DNA of 64,000 bases from Atrina japonica. Lineage: Eukaryota; Mollusca; Bivalvia; Pterioida; Pinnidae. Both the position numbers and the translations under genes were made by a program. The notes beneath the pieces are model-generated. The model saw only the letters and a list, made by a program, of their open reading frames with translations, was not told the DNA's origin and did no database searches. The stretch lies in contig BROG01000004.1 of assembly GCA_030159075.1 (NCBI GenBank), positions 1,883,501 through 1,947,500 of the forward strand. Reading direction: 5' to 3'. Shown piece by piece: positions 12,597-23,599 of this stretch. The stretch's first letter is position 1; each line of letters starts with the position of its first letter.

Positions 12597-12762
12597 TGAT
12601 TTGATTTTGATTTTTGTTTTACGCCACATTCAACAATTTTTCAGTTATAATTATGGTGGCGGCCAGTTTTTAATGAGAGAACCCGGTAACAATGTACCTG
12701 GGAATAGACCACCGACCTTCTGCAAGTGAACTGGGTTCAAAACACGATGCTCTAACCATATA
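12597..12762 (-). mobile_element. tRNA-derived SINE, family S1, internally deleted
   Basis: Left to right: tail TTTTGTTTTACGCCACATTC, TGGTGGCGGCCAGTTTTTAA, GAGAACCCGG, CACCGACCTTCTGCAAGTGA, then directly ACTGGGTTCAAAACACGATG CTCTAAC of the head. The middle body and the B box are deleted. Confidence 0.82.
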
Positions 12763-13662
12763 GGTAATACAAAATGTACATTAGAAATTCATTGCCAATA
12801 TTATAGAATGACAGTAAAATATATATTTAATAAATAGAAATTCTATGAAAAGCACCAGTAAAAGCTGGACCAAATTTACGTGTTCGCGTAGATATATATT
12901 TGCTAGATTTATCATTATATAAAATACGTTTAACATGTTTTCCTTTGACAGCTTTTTTTTGCATATAAATCATAAATTGCCCTGTAGGTTTATACACATA
13001 AATAATGAAATAATTTCTATGCATTCACGGCCTTCATGTTGATAATTCTGTCATCTGGTATTCAGGTCGTCCATTGTTACTTAATTTTGCATATCTTCCG
13101 GGAAGTCTGTCAGACAATGTAATAATTATGAGTCAAAATTTTAGTCAGCAAATCCACGACGCGTATTCGGTGAGAAACATTCCAAACATTTGACCGTCCT
13201 GTAAGTAGATTTTTTAGATGATATATTGAATATAGTGAAATATGGGGGCTTTCAAATACAGCACACGTGTTCGAATCGATATTTATCGTACGATTGTTCA
13301 CTAGACTTTATAAATAGATTATATTTCGAGATAAACAAACGCGTACATATATCTAAAGATGAATAATCATGATAACAGACTGGAAATATACATCCAATCA
13401 CTTTATTTCGCGATATATCAATTTTCAAGTTCGCGAATGTAAAATGTGTTTGAAGTCAAATATGTTGCGAATATGTTTTGCTATAATCGTTGGTTCTAGT
13501 ATAATACTCCTATCATCACTTAGTAATCTTCGAAGTGTTTGTTATAAAAGGTAAACACTACACGTGCGATTCTTTTATTTAGAGTAGATGGTATATGTAA
13601 ACAGAAATAAAACATACTCTTAACATCAAAATGGTTTGACTAATCCGGAAGCATTCAGTGTA
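12763..13662. other. AT-rich non-coding stretch
   Basis: Short frames of about 60-65 codons at 12827-13024 (-), 13110-13301 (-) and 13369-13554 (+) have no recognisable features. Confidence 0.55.
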
Positions 13663-13858
13663 CAGTGGAGCCTCGATATTAAGACCATCTTAGTGACTAA
13701 CGTGGTCTTATAGCGAGATGTTCTTTAACCGAGAGTTTGGACTTGTTTAGTATTTCTTCAGAAAAATTTCCAAAGACTGTATATCCATGGTCCTAAGTGC
13801 GAGGTTGTCTACTGAGCGAGGTGGCTTTCAAGCAAAGTTTCATTTTACTTTGTACTAT
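13663..13858 (+). mobile_element. MITE family M1
   Basis: Starts with TA then CAGTGGAGCCTCG, followed by TATTAAGACCATC. Internal GTGCGAGGTTGTCTACTGAG matches the other M1 copies. The 3' end is worn (AAAGTTTCATTTTAC). TA target preference suggests the Tc1/mariner/pogo group. Confidence 0.75.
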
Positions 13859-14568
13859 ATATACATTTACAAAATAATCGCTTGCAGCTTGCCTTTTGAA
13901 GATATCCAATCGTTATTTCATGTATCCGCGAAAATATCCAAAAAAGGTCACTACGCGAAAGAGAGTTCTCGAGAAATATAAGCGATTAACAGTAATTCAT
14001 TTGACTCGATGACATGGGTAATTTAGGGTGACATTCTTCAGCAATCGTAGATTGGTATTTATGCTTTTAGTTTCCCTGTGCATTTGTATCAATATCATGT
14101 GTCCACAGATAAAAAAAAACTGGAACATATGGTGAATCTCAGGTTCCCATTGGGTGCTATAAAGTCCCCCACGGCATACAAATTAAACTCGTTCCCACAC
14201 AGTTGTATCCTTAAACATACACCTTTGAAAATATCAATTACATTATAACCCTGATAAATTAAAGATCATTCAATTAATTTAAGACAAACGTTAAAAAATT
14301 CGTCCTTTAGTTGGCATCTGGTACAAGTTTTCGATTTTCCAGGGTAACGTTAAAAGTCTGTCGTGTGAATCAATAACATCTTGGCGGTGACCGGATTGGT
14401 AAACACTAAAAGTGCAGAGGACCTTCATTTTGTCATAAAATGTACGTTTTCCTCGAATAAGTAGTTGTTTGTGGATTTAAAAAAAATCAATGATTTGCGA
14501 CTCTCCAAACTTTTATTTTTTATTTCGCCTTCAAAACTGTCAAACAGAATACTTTAGTTTGTTTAACT
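13859..14568. other. AT-rich non-coding stretch
   Basis: No gene or repeat recognised. Confidence 0.55.
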
Positions 14569-15000
14569 CGTCTGTGTATCACCATGATACGTCTGTGTAT
14601 CACCACTACACGTGTTATGCGTCTGTGTATCACCATGATACGTATGTGTATCACCACTACACGTGTTATGCGTCTGTGTATCACCATGATACGTCTGTGT
14701 ATCACCACTACACGTGTTATGCGTCTGTGTATCACCATAAACGTCTGTGTATCACCACTACACGTGTTATGCGTCTGTGTATCACCATGATACGTCTGTG
14801 TATCACCACTACACGTGTTAAACGTCTGTGTATCACTATGATACGTCTGTGTATCACCACTACACGTGTTATGCGTCTGTGTATCTTTATATGTGTTATA
14901 GACTCCGCATCATTATAATGAATGTTATACAATTGTGTATCACCACGACACGTGTTAAACGTCTGTGTATCACCATGATACGTGTCATACGTCTGTATAT
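14569..15000. repeat. 51-bp minisatellite, first block
   Basis: The unit is a 21-bp subunit GTCTGTGTATCACCATGATAC plus a 30-bp subunit that shares GTCTGTGTATCACCA and then runs CTACACGTGTTATGC. About seven units are clear; the last 100 bp are diverged. The 51-bp length is a multiple of three, so long apparent frames with repeated VYHHDTS and VYHHYTCYA words arise on both strands and are not genes. Each unit contains GTATCA-CCA-TGATAC, a perfect 6-bp inverted repeat. Confidence 0.93.
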
Positions 15001-15529
15001 ATTCATTTTTGCCTCGGACTGAAATGTCGTCATTTCATCGGATATAGGGGGGGGACTGGTTCTATAGACGGCCAGTAGAAATAGACGGCTATGGCGGATT
15101 TAAGACATTTACTAAACAAGGATAAAGTCCTCGACAAAATTAAACAAACCTAATAACTGATAAGGTATTATACGTATGTGTATGACTGTGCTACATGTTT
15201 TATGATATGAGTTATTTCAGTATTGAACTGCTGCATTAGTGCTTCATGGTGAAGTTGCGTTTTCAGTTGGCATTCATAAGCTCACGAATGCCAAATGGCA
15301 GTAGTTCAGTTCTTAGTTTTTTACTTGTTAATTATGTTTTCCGACTTTTCTCAATTTTTCAATTGAATTCAAATTTCCATTAAGAATGCGCACACATTAT
15401 TGTGTGCAGTTTCTGGGACAGCCATTGACAGTTATGAGACGATAAACAGTATGTTTTTTTTTTATAATTGTTATACAGAGTCAGTGTCCACAGATGGTAA
15501 ATATACGCCTTTATTGTGATATGTTTTAT
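15001..15529. other. Non-repetitive insert between minisatellite blocks
   Basis: About 530 bp with no copies of the 51-bp unit, separating the clean block from the degenerate one. Includes a run of eight G near 15050. No terminal repeats establishing a transposon were found, and no gene. Confidence 0.5.
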
Positions 15530-15990
15530 ATCTCTGATCACCATGGTTCGTGTTTTATGCCATTGTATTATCATGGTGTGTTATATGACTGTGTATCAGC
15601 ATGATACGTGTTATACATATTATAATCTTTTTTCTCACCATGATACGTATCATAAGTGTGTTTATCACAATGATACATGTTATGCATCTTGGTGTTCCAC
15701 AATGATATGTATTACACGTCTTTGCACAATCATAGTACGTATCGTACGTCTGTACATCTTCATGGTATGTGTTGTACGGCTGTGTATACCATGTTTTATA
15801 GTATCTGTATCACCACCATACGTGTTATAGTTTGTGTTTTTATCATGGTATGTGTTATACGACTCCGTATCACCAGATGTGTTACAATGTATGTATCACC
15901 ATCATACGTGTTATAAAGTATCACCATATGAGTTATTGTATCAGTCTGTATCACCATCACACGTGTTACACCTTTGTATCATTGTAATGT
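15530..15990. repeat. 51-bp minisatellite, degenerate second block
   Basis: Words such as TGTGTATCAGCATGATACG, TCACCATGATACGTATCAT and CACCATCATACGTGTTA recur at roughly 30-bp spacing. This is the 30-bp subunit type, heavily mutated. Frames at 15516-15830 and 15677-15916 are by-products. Confidence 0.8.
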
Positions 15991-17039
15991 GTTAAAGTCT
16001 GTGTCCTGAAGTTGACTATTTACAAAATTTGAGTTTAAATCGTGGTCAATCAAAAAATTGAATTGTAACTAAAGTCACCGATTGTTTTGTGTTTATCACA
16101 AGTTATGATGTGTTGTATGTGTCTGATGTTTAACATCAGTTACAACGGTTGATATAAGAGTGTCAGCATTGACCTTGTCGTATTACTAGAGCAAAACATT
16201 AAAACAAATGACCTTGTATAGGTAGTGACCCTGGAGACAGATGAAACTGATTGGCACAGACATGATCTATTTCAATCACATGGTTATTTTCAGATTGAGT
16301 TAGTTAAATCTGATTTATGATCACTTTCTGATCAGCAAGTCGTCGCTTAATTCTATTTTCCATAATAGGTATAATTAATATGCTTTTCAAAATAAGATGG
16401 GTAGTAAGTCCAAGGTCATCGCAATATTGCGATATCTAAATAAAATAAATTGAACGTATTAAATCTATTATAGAATTATCATAATTTAGATTTAAATACA
16501 CGTCCTTCACACGGCTTGAACCAGGAATAATCAAAGGGAAGTTGAAATAAAACCACTTGTTTTTATGTTTCCCTCGTTTTAATGGAGATGGTGGGACGAA
16601 AAGGGATCACCTAGCATTATCGCTGACGAAAGTCTGAAGAAGGTACAACGAGTGCATAAAATGCTGTTTGTCCATGACGAGGTTTGCCTGTGTTTAGTTC
16701 TCTCACGATGAAACGGTTTAATAAAGCGACTGAATCCATCTTTGTTTACAAGTATATGACAAATTATATGTTAAAAACGTAATTTCACCACATCCGGAAT
16801 GAATCGAGATGCGCGAGATACTATTTTAATAGACATTAAAATCGGCCTTAAGTTAGATAATGTTTTACATTCCGCCCAGAATATTACACATGTCGGAGAC
16901 ATCACCTGCTACTGGTAAATGCCACAAATTTTGACATTGTCTATGGACCACTGTATATACAGTTATGATTTTTTATCATGCCACACCTGTCGAGATACTA
17001 AAACGCAGTTTTAAGTCCAATTATAGGGATAATTGACTG
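15991..17039. other. AT-rich non-coding stretch
   Basis: No gene or repeat recognised in about 1 kb. Confidence 0.55.
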
Positions 17040-17160
17040 TCTGACCTTATGCAGGCAAAAGATCAGTAACTACCTTGTTAAAATGACCCGTTGATGAGAA
17101 TCAAACGCCGTGCTTTTCGCTTGCTAGTCGAACACTCTACATCTTAATCACTACAAACAA
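17040..17160 (-). mobile_element. tRNA-derived SINE head, family S4
   Basis: The minus strand reads an A-box-like AGTGATTAAGATGTAGAGTG, then TTCGACTAGCAAGCG, and a B-box-like GCGTTTGATTCTC. It resembles a tRNA head but matches neither S1 nor S2 downstream. Possibly a fourth SINE family or a worn tRNA pseudogene. Confidence 0.55.
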
Positions 17161-17406
17161 TGATCATCTAACTATAAAGTGATACATTGCCTTATAACAC
17201 ATTCTAGACCAAGAAGTAACTGGAAATCGAATTATACAAATCGAAGAACATGTACATGCACGTGTTAGGAGAACTACCTTTTCACCCGTCAGTCTATATG
17301 CACACTAAGCCAAATTCGCTTGTACTAAAATATATATACATGTGTATCTTTGTTTTCGTGCACTTGGTTGACACAACCTTACTTTCTCTTCTGTTTTTCT
17401 CTTTAG
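17161..17406. other. Possible intron end
   Basis: Ends in a pyrimidine-rich tract, CTTTCTCTTCTGTTTTTCTC, followed by TTTAG at 17402-17406, one of the best 3' splice-site look-alikes in the window. A plus frame at 17250-17495 runs through it. Confidence 0.35.
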
Positions 17407-17546
17407 TTATGATTTTGTGTAAATACTTAGTTAAGAGATTGAAAAAAAAGTGCTCGTCAAGAAACATTGATAAAGGGAGAGAAGCCTTACAATAATTTAT
17501 AGCTCTAGACTACAATGCTCGTATTAGATTTCCAAGGAGAAATAAA
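17407..17546 (+). CDS. Candidate terminal exon (unrecognised)
   Basis: After the acceptor-like tract ending at 17406 an open frame encodes about 28 residues ending at a TAA at 17493-17495: VMILCKYL, then a strongly basic stretch (KRLKKK), then a polar tail ending in EALQ. An AATAAA lies 46 bp after the stop (17541-17546). Hydrophobic segment plus basic stop-transfer plus polar tail would suit the C-terminus of a membrane protein; the same frame upstream is also hydrophobic. The family is not recognised and no upstream exon was found. In AT-rich DNA, AATAAA and pyrimidine tracts arise often by chance. Confidence 0.22.
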
Positions 17547-17707
17547 ATTGAACTGATTTTGTATGTTTATGTCATTTGGGAGACTGAAAACGATACATCC
17601 AGTGTGATTGTCTTTATAGCTAAAACTATTTGAAATTGCAATACCTGTATCAATGTCCTTTTGTTTTCTAGCTTACCAGGACCAGTGATTCAAATGTTTC
17701 CATCAGT
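17547..17707. other. Short non-coding spacer
   Basis: Nothing recognised. Confidence 0.5.
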
Positions 17708-17780
17708 ATACTTGCGGAAGGCCAATGTACGGGTTCTCTCCTCCAACATTAAAACTCCCAGTATATGACTGAAGAAATGT
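17708..17780 (+). mobile_element. SINE family S1, worn 3' body fragment
   Basis: ACTTGCGGAAGGCCAATGTA then GGGTTCTCTCCTCCAACATT then GTATATGACTGAAGAAATG match, in order, the S1 body read on the plus strand. Head and tail are not recognisable. Confidence 0.7.
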
Positions 17781-18688
17781 ATGTGTGTGGTCTAAAACAA
17801 TGTTAAAATTCTAATTCAAATGTTTGAAATAAGAAACAGTTTATCAACCAAAACATGCATAATAATTTTTATACCAATCACGTCCATGTATACAATCTCA
17901 TCCGAGAACCAGACCCTGCACAACAACAGTTTTAGAACACAGATTGCACATGGTCATGTAAAGATGTTTGTCTCACACAGATTTGATAATTGTAACTGTT
18001 GATATTTTTCGTGGGGTTAAATTTCCCTATGCAAAACCTTTGGCATGTATCTAATTTATGTGGACGCGAAAAGGATGTTTTAAGAAATAATTACGGTTTC
18101 TGGATTTACAGTCGGGACAATACTTTGAACATTCTTAGTTGTCCACCAAACATACTCGTCGTATTGCTATGATTTGTTGCCAATGAAAATATATTTACGT
18201 TACATCCGGGTAAAACGATATCTTAACTACGCGGCATGAAGTCGACACAGATATCGCACTAACATGGTAAAACAACACAGAAGTGCAAGCCGAAAATAGT
18301 GACACGTGGGCTAAATTGTCCTATTAATATAATATAAAGTTATTAATAATCTGAAGTTCGAAAAATGAGAATTTCTTCAGAGGTTCCAGGATTACTAGGA
18401 TTTGAAGCAGAGAAAATCCGCACACCATGGATCTTTAATGGAATTTATAGAATTTGGCTTCGGAAACAATGTCAAGAGTCAAATAGAACATTTAAATGCC
18501 AAAAAATAAATGCCAAAAGATATCAAGTGTTAATGTTACTGTTGACATTGTTAATAGTTCATCATCGGAACCGGAAATAATTACTAATTTTGTTGAATAC
18601 TTTTCATAAATTAACTGCTAATTCGGCAATATCTTATTATGCGTCTTACTCGGCACGGTATTTGTAAAATAATGTAATAAATGAAAAT
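17781..18688. other. AT-rich non-coding stretch
   Basis: Frames at 17820-18002 and 18365-18580 (60-71 codons) are unsupported. Confidence 0.55.
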
Positions 18689-18890
18689 TACATTGTATTT
18701 AATCTCGCCTAAAGACAACCTCGCTCAGGAGACCAGCTCGGATATTCGACCGTAAATATTCCGCCTCTTGAAAAATTCTTAATAAATATTAAATAAGTCC
18801 AGACCCTAAGTTAGGAGCGCACCTCTGTAATCAGACCACTTTGAGTCAACCAGTTAGATGGTCCGGTCCTAATACCAAGATCTCACTGTA
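18689..18890 (-). mobile_element. MITE family M1
   Basis: Inverted relative to 13663: CTCGCCTAAAGACAACCTCG, CTCAGGAGACCAGCTCG, then near the right end GGTCCTAATACCAAGATCTC and ACTGTA. About 200 bp, as in the other copies. Confidence 0.75.
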
Positions 18891-20916
18891 TATTTTGATA
18901 GAAAAAGTATACGGTTTAATGAGTTTTGCTGAAGGAGTACGTACAGTCGCAGCTGTTATTTGTAGAGAATGCAATTCACTACTATCAAGCAAAAAGCAAT
19001 GCCGATCACCAGATGGCCATTATCACTGAGAAAAAAATGCCTGTAAGTGATCCCGATTACATAAATCGGAGTGATTATGAAGCACTTTGTGTATATAGAT
19101 GATGCACAGGAGAAGCAATCTATTCATCTATTTCTAAAACCTCTCGGTTGATCGAACAAATTCCCCTGAATAATTTCAACAAATTAATGGACAAGATATA
19201 TTTGTGTTGTTCATGTGACGAAATGCCTCAATGTCTGCTTCGTTTTTATGCCATATTTTCAAAGCCTTTAATGCGCGTGCTACTGGTCCATTTATGGAAA
19301 AGCCATTACGCGTATGCAGAAAGATTCGCTGATGTGTGCGTCCCCGTGACCCAGATTTTAAACCTCCAAAGAAAAAAAAGTCACATTGATATCAGTTTTG
19401 TTTGCGGATCAATAAATGGAGTGAAATTTGATGTTGGAACTCTGCCTACAGCATTTTGTTGTTCTTATTGAATTCAGGTGACCTATTTTTCCTCTCTTTT
19501 GTTTCTTTTATGGTAAAAACGATTTTTATCATAGTATGAATCAAGAACTTTATATAGGCCTAAGAAATCCATAGGATGAAAAGCGGAGCGACGATGGAAT
19601 AAAATATGATAAAACAATATAAATAATAAGGTCTAGATCAGTCTCTTGGTAGTGATATATGCCGAGACTGGAACCGTTCCAATACTATCACACACTCTGT
19701 ACTGTGAGAACAATATAATTTTCGTACCAAGCAATGACAAACTTTGACGGCATCGGTCTTTATTCCGGCGAATTAGAAATACTGTATGGAAGAGATGAGA
19801 AGATCCTGGCTTTGATGCCTGAAGAAATGTGTTGTTAAAAGTGCGTATGTTGTCTTATATCGATGACCTGTCGAATGGGTTCTGCAAATATTTGCAAGAG
19901 CTATGGGTCTATAAAATATATGCTAATGACTCATATCTCGGGGTCGGTGGCGCATATTCTTATCAAGACACTGTTTTTCTTCATTTTCCTTCCTTTTCTT
20001 TGGAATAATATTGAATTAAATTGCAAACCTTGGTTTCTTTTCATTTCTTTCTCTTCTCTCTTTTATTTGTTGTATTTCACTGCAAATTTTGTTTGTGACA
20101 TTTGTGAGCGGATCTTTGTCCCAGCTGTTGCTAATCTTCTAAATTTTATGACGTCATGATCAGAGTAACAGTTGTCCAGATATTGATTATATTTCTTAAA
20201 AAATGACAATTGTAATCAATTGTCTATTTCGGTAGACCTACACTCCTACGATTTTAAGTCGCTAACGTCGACCAAATTTACAACGTCACTTGTCTATCTA
20301 TTAAATCCTATTTGTTCCATGTGGATTGTATTGATAAGATACGGTAGATCATCACTACGACAAATATTAAATACAATCAAACTACCGTATATGTGCAAAA
20401 AGTATGTAAGAAAGTTGTAGCTATTTTTGTTTTGCTGTAGGAGTCAAAAGTCTGATAATGTTAAAAACGAAATGTTTTATCATATTGACCATGCCATATT
20501 GATAACTGAACAATACCATCAATATTACTTTTTTGTACTGTACGCATTCGAGTTAATATTTAGTTTTACTCCATTACTTGATATTCATTGTAAAGCTAAA
20601 TGTTAACTCGGGTGCGTACACTTAGTACTTTAAAATATCTGTATTGAAAACGACGTTATATCTTTTCATTTGAACACTTGAAAACAACTTTAAGACAAAA
20701 TCAAAGCTTAAAAATGCCTTTTTCGATACATGCAGGACATGACACCGTAAAATTTCATTTTTAGTTGAGTCTAAAATTCTAACTCAAATCCGACTAATTC
20801 TGAAAACTATATGGCTAAGCAAGCCAATTTGTAAATATACTCACAAAAAATTAACTAAACTTTTTATGGTGCTATTTGTAATCCAAAATATATTCCGACC
20901 TCATTTTGAGAATATA
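18891..20916. other. AT-rich non-coding stretch
   Basis: Two larger plus frames, 19148-19471 (107 codons, seven cysteines) and 19863-20159 (98 codons, hydrophobic from T-rich sequence), have no recognisable domain or splice context. I leave them uncalled. Confidence 0.5.
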
Positions 20917-21124
20917 ACTGTACATCCAGTTTTATACGCGAAAATTTAATTCACGCGTAATTTCACAAGAGCTCTCGCTCGCAAAAATAAAATTAGCGTG
21001 CTATGAAATATAATAATAGTGTGACGAAATGGGCATTCCAAATTGCGAAAATATCTCACGAATGAATTAAAAACTTGTGTAACGCAAAAATAAAGTCCCA
21101 CGAAAAATTTCGGATTTACGGTAT
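20917..21124. mobile_element. MITE family M2 (CGCGAAAATTT-type ends)
   Basis: About 208 bp. It starts ACTGTACATCCAG then TTATACGCGAAAATTT and ends AAAATTTCGGATTTACGGTA, an imperfect inverted repeat of the start. Internal words GCAAAAATAAA and CGAAAATATCTCACG repeat the CG-plus-A-tract style. A related copy with better-matched ends is at 45376-45604. Confidence 0.6.
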
Positions 21125-22135
21125 TTCAAGAAAGACAATGTTTTCTTTATGGCAAGTATTTCGATGTTATGTGTCACCATTGGTCTGATAAGCTGATAAG
21201 GTTGACTGAGATTTTTGCGATATTTTTGCAAAAAAACAAAAATTACGTGATTAATTTTCAAATATTTTAAAGATTAAATTAATGAATTATAAATGAGTAA
21301 AAAAAGCAACAATGTTTTATGACCGTAAAAATTAACAAGAACATTTAGAGGCCAAATTATTATTTTCTCAAGTATTTCTTATCAAAATGCTTTTTAAAGT
21401 GCTTGTCTAGCTGTCCATATCTCAACAAAAACATAATAACATTTACGCAGAGTCTGTGGTAAATGATTTCAAATATTTGACGATGAATTTCTCGTTCTCA
21501 TTCTTACATTAAATATTTAAGGGAAGATAAATTTTATCTTATTGAATGTGCAAAATTTGTCTGGAATATGAATGCTAAATCGAATTTTATCAAATAAGTG
21601 AATATAAAACCATTGTTGGAAGCAGACGATTTTCTATGCTGTTCGAGTCAGCAAGGCGTCAGCAGGATTTCTATGAAGTAACATATTTATTTATGGAATC
21701 AGTTTAGGTAATTTATCTTATTTCCATGCAAAAAGGATTATTTAGGGCATTCTTCAGTTATTGTTTTCCCCCAAAATTCTGATATGAATCTCCGGAGAAT
21801 TTAGATGAAATTATTCCGGAATACCAACAGGGATGCTAGAGGGAATATTCCAGTCGTGTATTTGAAGAGCAATTTGGAAGTTACTAAAGCATATCACGGT
21901 GTGAGCGCATGGTAAAATGAAACGATTCTATATCCCTCTAGACGTTTTAAATATGGTATTATGGCTTTGTATATAGTTGAAAAATAAATAATGAAGTTGA
22001 GGTTATATTGAAATATCACTTAGTTTGTCTATTATCCTTAATAAAAATAAATTATTTCTATCATTCAGTACAGAGAAAGATGGAAGGGAACATAGTACAT
22101 ACCTAAGTAAATCATAAATGATATATTTACCAATT
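21125..22135. other. AT-rich non-coding stretch
   Basis: No gene or known repeat recognised. Confidence 0.55.
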
Positions 22136-22246
22136 GATGATGATGATGATGATGATGATGATATTGGTGATGATGGCGGTGGTAGTGATGATGATGATGA
22201 CGACGGCGATGATGATTGCGGTGGTAATGGTAATGATAATGATAAT
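22136..22246. repeat. (GAT)n trinucleotide array, interrupted
   Basis: GAT repeats mixed with GGT/GGC and GAC variants, ending in GATAAT. The apparent poly-Asp frame (plus) and poly-His frame (minus) are by-products. Confidence 0.92.
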
Positions 22247-22985
22247 TATAATAACAGATGTTCAAAGGATTTACATGCTTTTCGTTTGTCTGTTATATAT
22301 TTTTCTAGATTGAACTGAAGCCGTGAAATTACTTTTCAATATAACAAAACTAGATAAAAGACACCTGTATGCAAATGAATGATAGGTTATTGGAGTGTTA
22401 TATATTAAGGTCGTTCATAAACACTTTGTGGAATATGCTGTATTCTGATTATTGTACATTCCAAGGATATTAACCTGACCCAACATTTAGAATATTAGAA
22501 ACCAATATCGGCATTCAATGTTATCAATTGTCACAAAAATGATCCCCTTTGATATTCAAACTAATTATTTTGCTTTTGAAACTGAAGCTTTTATGAAACA
22601 CACCAATGAGTCAATTCATCGTAATGTTTCAAGTTAAGACAGAAATTAAAATCTCAAAGCAATATATTGTCTTCAATTTAAACGAGTTTTAGCATTCAAA
22701 TTGACCTATTCTCTTTCTTTTCATTTTTGGTCTTTGATTTGACTTCAAATTACAAATTTCCCGAGGGAAAACATTAACAAAAACCATGTGTTTTTTAAAA
22801 CAGGAAATATGAAGTTTACAATTTTTTGGTTCGATATGATTTGTCTATGGTTTATAACGAATACTGTAATAGATAAATAAATTGATCCATCGTATCCTTC
22901 TGTAAATTTTGACTTACGAGAAATTCAAGGCCTTATGCAATCAAGTATTCATACGGCCATGTTCTTAGTTTTTATATTGAACGCA
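22247..22985. other. AT-rich non-coding stretch
   Basis: Nothing recognised. Confidence 0.55.
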
Positions 22986-23124
22986 CTATGGTGGCGGCCA
23001 CTTTTTAATGGTGGAGGAGAGAACCCGATTTAAATTACCCTGGAAGCTCGAACTTGCGCTGACCAGAGGTGAGAGACTTCATGGTTCAAGGTGCGATTAT
23101 CTAAGCATTCGGCCATGGAGACCC
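22986..23124 (-). mobile_element. SINE family S1, internally deleted
   Basis: TGGTGGCGGCCACTTTTTAA, GGAGGAGAGAACCCG, then a jump to GCTCGAACTTGCGCTGACCA and GGTTCAAGGTGCGATTATC, ending ATTCGGCCATGGAGACCCC. The A and B box regions remain but the middle body (about 70 bp) and the tail are gone. Confidence 0.82.
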
Positions 23125-23483
23125 CTCACTTTCTTACTGTTAAATCATGATAAAAATTAGTAATGGGCAAACGTATCAATATTTTAGCACACTTGCAGTG
23201 AATTAATCAAACAGATTTACATTTTTGCGTTTACATTCATTTTTAAACATTTTATTGCTAAAAAGCGTGATATAAAGTACTTTCATATGAAATTGAAAAG
23301 TTGCAACATACAAAATAAAGACAAGTAAGTTAATATAGATTTTATTAAACCAACGAAGAAATAATGTCAAAAACACAATATGTGTACATGTTGGTACCGT
23401 TAAACTATTGTCAAATACTTAACAACCATTATTATTAAACGTTTTCACTTTAAGTTTTGGTTTTATAAAGCGATCTCATCTCT
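23125..23483. other. AT-rich non-coding stretch
   Basis: Nothing recognised. Confidence 0.55.
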
Positions 23484-23562
23484 ACTCCGTGGCCCAGTGT
23501 TAATACGTCGTGCTCTCGACTATGAAGTCTCCCGGCTTTCATCAGCACGAGTTTAAGCCCTA
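23484..23562 (+). mobile_element. SINE head, S1-like, worn
   Basis: CTCCGTGGCCCAGTGTTAAT (A box), TATGAAGTCTCC, then a mutated B box GAGTTTAAGCCC. It sits about 40 bp upstream of the 48-bp minisatellite. Confidence 0.65.
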
Positions 23563-23599
23563 CTTTTTCATGAAAAGATTTATATTATGACTACTGGAT

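Noticed and set aside
14490..15022. Several long proteins with VYHHDTS repeats on both strands
   Set aside because: Produced by a 51-bp (17-codon) tandem repeat; open on opposite strands and in more than one phase.
15001..15529. Transposon inserted in the minisatellite
   Set aside because: No terminal repeats or target duplication could be seen; left as an unexplained insert.
19148..19471. 107-codon cysteine-containing protein
   Set aside because: No recognisable domain, start context or splice sites; not distinguishable from a chance frame.
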